From Natrinema versiforme JCM 10478 (GTDB lineage Archaea > Halobacteriota > Halobacteria > Halobacteriales > Natrialbaceae): 64,000 bases of DNA. A model generated the notes under the pieces. The model had not been told where the DNA came from, made no database searches, and worked only from the letters and a program-made list of their open reading frames with translations. The DNA lies in contig NZ_AOID01000021.1 of the NCBI RefSeq assembly GCF_000337195.1, positions 37,227-101,226 on the forward strand, given 5' to 3'. Shown here piece after piece: positions 60,515 through 64,000 of the stretch (position 1 is its first letter; each line of letters starts with the position of its first letter). Made by a program: the position numbers and the translations under genes.

Positions 60515-61684
60515 CTACTCCGTTTTCGAGACCGCGTGGACGGTGCCCTCGTTGTCGCCGACGTATACCGTGTCGTTGACGACCGCAGGTGACGATTGCA
60601 TTCCACCCGCGGCATCCGCCTGCAACTTCTCGCGGTGCTCGCCCGTGTCGCGATCGACGGCGTGCAGTCCGTCGTCGGACCCGAAGTAGACGTGATCGCC
60701 GGCGATGACCGGAGCCGTCACGTACACGATCCCCTCGAGATCGTCCGCCCGCCACTGTTCTCGTCCCGAGTGCGGCTCGAACGCTCGAACCTCGCCCGTG
60801 TTCCACGTTCCGACAACCAGTAGGTCGTCGTTGACCGCCGGTGACGGGTACAGCATTCCCAGTTCGCCGGCTCCGCTGTTCCACTCCTCCCTCCCGGTTT
60901 CTCGATCGAGTGCGTGGACGATACCGCTCTGGGTCCCGACGTAGACGGTGCCGTCGCGAACGGTCGGCGCTGCGACGACGCCTCCGCTCGAGTCGAACCG
61001 CCAGCGCTCCGTGCCGTCGTCGGCGTCCAGCGCGAGCACACGGCTGTTCGTCGAGCCCGCGTAGACGGTTCCGTCGACGATTGCCGGCGGTCCGAAGAGT
61101 TCGCTACCGACGTCGACCGACCACTGCTCCTGCCCGGTCTCGGCCTCGAGTGCGATGAGCACCGCTCCCTCGTCGTCGCTGCCGACGAAGACGGTCCCGT
61201 CGGCACACGCGATCGAACGGGACCCGTGCGTGGTCGGGAACGCCCATTCCGTATCGCCCGTCTCTGCATCCAGCGCGAGTGCCGTCCACTCGCCGCGTCC
61301 GTTCAGGTACACGCGCTCGCCGTCGACTGCCGGCGCTGCGAGATGGTCTCTCCCGCCGGTCGAGCGCTTCCACAGCACCTCTCCGGTGTGTTCATCGAGG
61401 CAAGCGGTTTTCCCCGTACCCCTGTCGTGGACGTACACCCGTCCGTCGACGACGATCGGCGAAGACCGTATCTCGCTGCCGATCTCGACCGACCAGCGCC
61501 GATCCGACGAGAGCGAAACCGGGTCGGACTGCGGGCTCACACTCGTTCGTGCCAAGTCATATCCATCAGTGGGCCACTCGTCTGTCTGGACGAACGCCGG
61601 ACCGGAGCTATCCGTCTTCGCGAATGACGTGCATCCGGCCGTTAGAATGGGGACCGTGCCCGCTATGTACGCCCTTCGTTTCAT
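60515..61684 (-). CDS. Lipoprotein with a PQQ-type beta-propeller
   Basis: A 389-residue protein. MKRRAYIAGTVPILTAGC ends in a lipobox with Cys at 18; the preceding RR could be a Tat signal. The mature part carries about seven propeller blades with the pattern RWSVEIGSEIRSSPIVVDGR, VLWKRSTGG and DDGTERWRFDSSGGVVAAP. Each blade has a conserved Trp near its end. It resembles the propeller protein at 53305-54669 in order, size and lipobox. It probably sits on the outer membrane face. No known ligand. Confidence 0.88.
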   Translation of the reverse strand: MKRRAYIAGTVPILTAGCTSFAKTDSSGPAFVQTDEWPTDGYDLARTSVSPQSDPVSLSSDRRWSVEIGSEIRSSPIVVDGRVYVHDRGTGKTACLDEHTGEVLWKRSTGGRDHLAAPAVDGERVYLNGRGEWTALALDAETGDTEWAFPTTHGSRSIACADGTVFVGSDDEGAVLIALEAETGQEQWSVDVGSELFGPPAIVDGTVYAGSTNSRVLALDADDGTERWRFDSSGGVVAAPTVRDGTVYVGTQSGIVHALDRETGREEWNSGAGELGMLYPSPAVNDDLLVVGTWNTGEVRAFEPHSGREQWRADDLEGIVYVTAPVIAGDHVYFGSDDGLHAVDRDTGEHREKLQADAAGGMQSSPAVVNDTVYVGDNEGTVHAVSKTE

Positions 61685-61826
61685 TAGAATTAGAAACGCA
61701 GTTAAGACGTATTAATCTGCTGAATGATACCGGTCGCTCACTATGACGGTCGCGTGGAGGGTTCGACACCACGCGTCGCTGTTGGCGAATCGCAACGCCT
61801 TACGCCGCTGGTCCCCCAGTTCGGAT

Positions 61827-62312
61827 ATGAGCACGATTCGAGTCGTCTGGGGCTCTGCGTCGGCACCCACGGCGATGGCTTCCTACGACGCCGCGCTCGC
61901 GGAGGCCGGCGTCGAGAACTACAACCTCGTCTCGGTTTCCTCCGTGATTCCGGCGGAGACCCAGGTCGAGGCCGTCGGCACCGCACCCGATCTCGGCCCC
62001 GCCGGCGAGCGCGTGACCGTCGTCGAGGCTCGAGCCACCACCGCCGAGCCCGGCCGCGTGAGCGCGGCGCTCGCGTGGGCGCAGTCCGTCGACGACGGGC
62101 CGGGCCTGTTCTACGAGACCGCTGGAGAGATGGACCGCGAAGACGTCGAACGCCGAGTTCGAGAGGGACTGGCCGCGGGACAGGACCTCCGCGACTGGGA
62201 GTTTGCCGACCCGCGGGCCGCCGTCGAGAGCCGGCAGACCGAGTCGGGAACGCATACGACGGCGGTCGTTCTCGCGGTCTACGGCGACAGCGAGCCGATC
62301 CTCTCGGATTGA
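61827..62312 (+). CDS. Pyruvoyl-dependent arginine decarboxylase
   Basis: A 161-residue proenzyme that cleaves itself to form a pyruvoyl cofactor and turns arginine into agmatine. The processing site is in YNLVSVSSVIPAETQ, between S38 and S39. The start MSTIRVVWGSASAPTAMASY and the segment GPGLFYETAGEM are typical. The core EARATTAEPGRVSAALAWAQ matches the family's helix. Agmatine serves polyamine synthesis, and in archaea it is attached to tRNA-Ile2. ATG at 61827 is preferred over one 84 bases upstream. The next gene (62367) may share its transcript. Confidence 0.92.
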   Translation: MSTIRVVWGSASAPTAMASYDAALAEAGVENYNLVSVSSVIPAETQVEAVGTAPDLGPAGERVTVVEARATTAEPGRVSAALAWAQSVDDGPGLFYETAGEMDREDVERRVREGLAAGQDLRDWEFADPRAAVESRQTESGTHTTAVVLAVYGDSEPILSD

Positions 62313-62366
62313 CCCAAAGCGAACCCTTTTGAACCGGCGGCACATTGATACGGGTACACACTTCTC

Positions 62367-62765
62367 ATGAACGGAAATACGCCGTACGCAGGGCTACCGG
62401 GCGAGACTGGGGCTGGGCAGCGTGCAGCGGCGGACGTTCCTGACCTCTCGAGTGCGCAGAAACGACTGCTCCATCGCGACGTCTCGCGGATCGCCGCCCG
62501 AACCCGCGAGTTCCTCCCGAACGAGTACGTGGTCGACGCCGATATCTCGAGCGGCATGACCGGCCCGGAGGTCACCGTCGCCGTCCGACCGCCGGTGGGA
62601 CACGCCGTCAGCGCCGGCTTCACGCCCGACCTCGAGGAGGCAGCGGCCGCCGAAGAGGTAATCACGGCGGACGAACGCGACGAAGTCGCCCGCGGACTGG
62701 CCGCAAGCGCGGCTCTCCAAGTCAAACAGGCCATCAGCAACAACGTGCGGCCGACTGGAAAGTAA
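62367..62765 (+). CDS. DUF5811-type haloarchaeal protein
   Basis: A 132-residue protein. MNGNTPYAGLPGETGAGQRA is followed by two helices (SAQKRLLHRDVSRIAARTRE) and a strand-rich middle (EYVVDADISSGMTGPEVTVA). The last part is helical (DERDEVARGLAASAALQVKQ). It is cytoplasmic. I recognise it as DUF5811 from recall. The function is unknown. Its start follows the arginine decarboxylase stop by 54 bases. Confidence 0.75.
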   Translation: MNGNTPYAGLPGETGAGQRAAADVPDLSSAQKRLLHRDVSRIAARTREFLPNEYVVDADISSGMTGPEVTVAVRPPVGHAVSAGFTPDLEEAAAAEEVITADERDEVARGLAASAALQVKQAISNNVRPTGK

Positions 62766-62887
62766 GCCACTCACCGCCCATCGGTTGTCAATCGTCAGCC
62801 GTCGTGTCGGTCGCCGACGTTCCGTTCTCGATCGCCACGTCTCATCGGGTACGGATCTCGACCCGCCGTTTTATCGATCGCCGAAAT

Positions 62888-63289
62888 TCAGTAGCGCAGT
62901 TGCTCGAGCTGGTGTCGCCGTCGCTCGAGGTCGACCGCCGGCTCGACCGACGGATCGGCACTGAGCCGGTCGAGTACCAGTAACGGATCGACGCCGGCTC
63001 GTTCGACCGCGTCGAGCAGCGATTCGATCGCCGCCCGGTTCATCGCCAGCGACGAGCAGAGACCGATCGTGAGTGCGAGGGGAATCGCTCGCTCGGGCTG
63101 TGTCGGGAACTGATCGCTGACGCGTGCAAAGTCCGGGTCGTCGGTGGGGGTCTCGTCGTCAGGAGCCGGCTCGAGGGTCAGACAGTGCGGACAGAACGAC
63201 ACGACAGCGGCTCCCGACGGCGTATCCGGGCGGTGTTCCTCCGGGACAGCAAACGAAATCGCGCTCGAGCCACACGCAGAACAGGCCAT
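62888..63289 (-). CDS. DUF6276-type zinc-ribbon protein
   Basis: A 133-residue protein. MACSACGSSAISFAVPEEHR opens with a CxxC pair and VVSFCPHCLTLEPA gives the second, so the N-terminus is a zinc ribbon. The middle has LALTIGLCSSLAMNRAAIES, a helix, and the end has VDLERRRHQLEQLRY. It is likely soluble and of unknown function. The family name is from recall. It is convergent with the DUF5811-type gene and ends about 120 bases from it. Confidence 0.72.
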   Translation of the reverse strand: MACSACGSSAISFAVPEEHRPDTPSGAAVVSFCPHCLTLEPAPDDETPTDDPDFARVSDQFPTQPERAIPLALTIGLCSSLAMNRAAIESLLDAVERAGVDPLLVLDRLSADPSVEPAVDLERRRHQLEQLRY

Positions 63290-63345
63290 TAGAATCGAGT
63301 CGGGGAGAGCGGACGACTGAGGACGACGCGAGACAGTTGACGGCG

Positions 63346-64000
63346 TTACTGGTTGGCCGCGGGGGACTGTGCGGCGGTGTCCGGCTGTACGTCGTCGAGC
63401 TCGTCTTGTTTTGCTTCGGCAGCCTCGGCCTCGGCGGCCGCTTCGGCTTCCCGTTCGGCCTTCTCTTCGGCTTCCTTCTTTTCCTTGATCTTCTTTAGAC
63501 GGAACGTCTCCTCGCGTTCCTGTTCCTCGAGTTTCTGCTCGATGTACTCCTGATTGTCGTACAGCTCCGGCAGGAGTTTGAACTCGAGAGCGTTGACGCG
63601 GCGCTTAGTGGTCTCGATCTCGCGGAGCATCTTCTTCATCGCCGTCTCGACCTCGGCGGCGAGGATGATGCTCTCGAGGAGGTCCTCGTAGGCCTCGGCG
63701 GCCTCGTCGATGCGGGCGGAGGTGCCCATGATCCCGTAGCCGCGCTGGTCGAGGCTCTTGGTGACCTTCGAGGACTCGATCTGCGGGACGACGACGCCCA
63801 TGATGTTCTTGGACTCGGTGGTGATTTCGGGGTGTTCCTGCAGCGCCGATGCGGCACCGCGGACCGCGACGTCGCCCTCCATCGCCCGGGCCATGTTGAT
63901 CTTCTTCTGGGCATCCTCGTAGTCGTCGGCGAGCTCGCCGCGGACATCCTGGGCCTTGTCCAGAATGTCCATGAACTCCATGATCAGCCCGTCGCGTTTC
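63346..64000 (-). CDS. atpD: A-type/V-type ATP synthase subunit D (5' end outside the window)
   Basis: The central rotor stalk subunit of the archaeal A-type ATP synthase. The frame runs to the right edge without a start: its first visible codons read [20 protein letters not shown], which is internal in other family members, where an N-terminal helix of about 35 residues precedes. About 217 residues are visible. A long helix follows ([20 protein letters not shown]), then [20 protein letters not shown] and the C-terminal helix [20 protein letters not shown]. The tail is charged and low-complexity ([20 protein letters not shown]). The other ATPase subunits should lie beyond the edge. Confidence 0.93.
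   Translation of the reverse strand, partial: KRDGLIMEFMDILDKAQDVRGELADDYEDAQKKINMARAMEGDVAVRGAASALQEHPEITTESKNIMGVVVPQIESSKVTKSLDQRGYGIMGTSARIDEAAEAYEDLLESIILAAEVETAMKKMLREIETTKRRVNALEFKLLPELYDNQEYIEQKLEEQEREETFRLKKIKEKKEAEEKAEREAEAAAEAEAAEAKQDELDDVQPDTAAQSPAANQ

Noticed and set aside
1-64000. CRISPR arrays, rRNA and tRNA genes, complete insertion sequences
   Set aside because: No regularly spaced identical direct repeats, no GTTCGANNC-type tRNA arm with a matching cloverleaf in the gaps, and no transposase-like reading were found by eye. A tRNAscan or ISfinder run would be the decisive check.

Overview
The window looks like a chromosomal segment of an extremely halophilic archaeon (class Halobacteria). 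GC is high with strong G/C third positions. The proteins are very acidic. Several genes have TATA-like boxes about 28 bases upstream of the start codon, the pattern of leaderless haloarchaeal transcripts. The gene set is archaeal or haloarchaeal: proteasome-activating nucleotidase, deoxyhypusine synthase, ABCE1/RLI, archaemetzincin, Sec61-beta, pyruvoyl-dependent arginine decarboxylase, A-type ATPase subunit D, a fused cytochrome oxidase I/III and a HemAT-type sensor. A genus cannot be read directly; Natrialbales (Natrinema or Haloterrigena-like) is a guess. No rRNA, tRNA, CRISPR array or complete insertion sequence was seen.

1-13 kb holds mostly housekeeping genes: a truncated probable signalling protein, a PPOX-fold protein, a thioredoxin reductase-like flavoprotein, a UlaG-type beta-lactamase-fold hydrolase, deoxyhypusine synthase, a PAS-GAF histidine kinase, a Nif3-like protein, the fused haem-copper oxidase I/III, glycerophosphodiester phosphodiesterase, an F420-dependent NADP reductase, thioredoxin and Sec61-beta. 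A 284-bp nested inverted-repeat element lies at 2962-3245. 13-31 kb carries a glycosyltransferase, a protein with a 12-residue tandem repeat, a methyltransferase, a voltage-gated K+ channel with a zinc ribbon, a malate:quinone oxidoreductase-like flavoprotein, a double WHy/LEA-type anchored protein, a Na+/Ca2+ antiporter, a frameshifted membrane protein gene, and smaller regulators and enzymes. It ends with the RLI operon.

31.2-38.0 kb is the clearest accessory region. Two divergent groups flank a decayed gene. To the left are an exported four-cysteine protein and a membrane-anchored winged-helix regulator, whose genes overlap by ATGA. To the right are a Tat-exported DUF1102-type protein, an anchored CARDB-like protein, a SipW-type signal peptidase and a DUF5305-type membrane protein. 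Part of this region is visibly AT-richer than its surroundings. The layout resembles TasA/SipW secretion loci and may encode a surface filament or matrix system; this is an inference.

38-64 kb returns to core metabolism and proteostasis: acyl-CoA ligase, NAD synthetase, PIN-ATPase-KH protein, HemAT, M20/M32/M48/M3-type peptidases, TruA, a purine permease with hypoxanthine/guanine phosphoribosyltransferase, PAN, two PQQ-type beta-propeller lipoproteins, pyruvoyl arginine decarboxylase and ATPase subunit D, which runs off the right edge.
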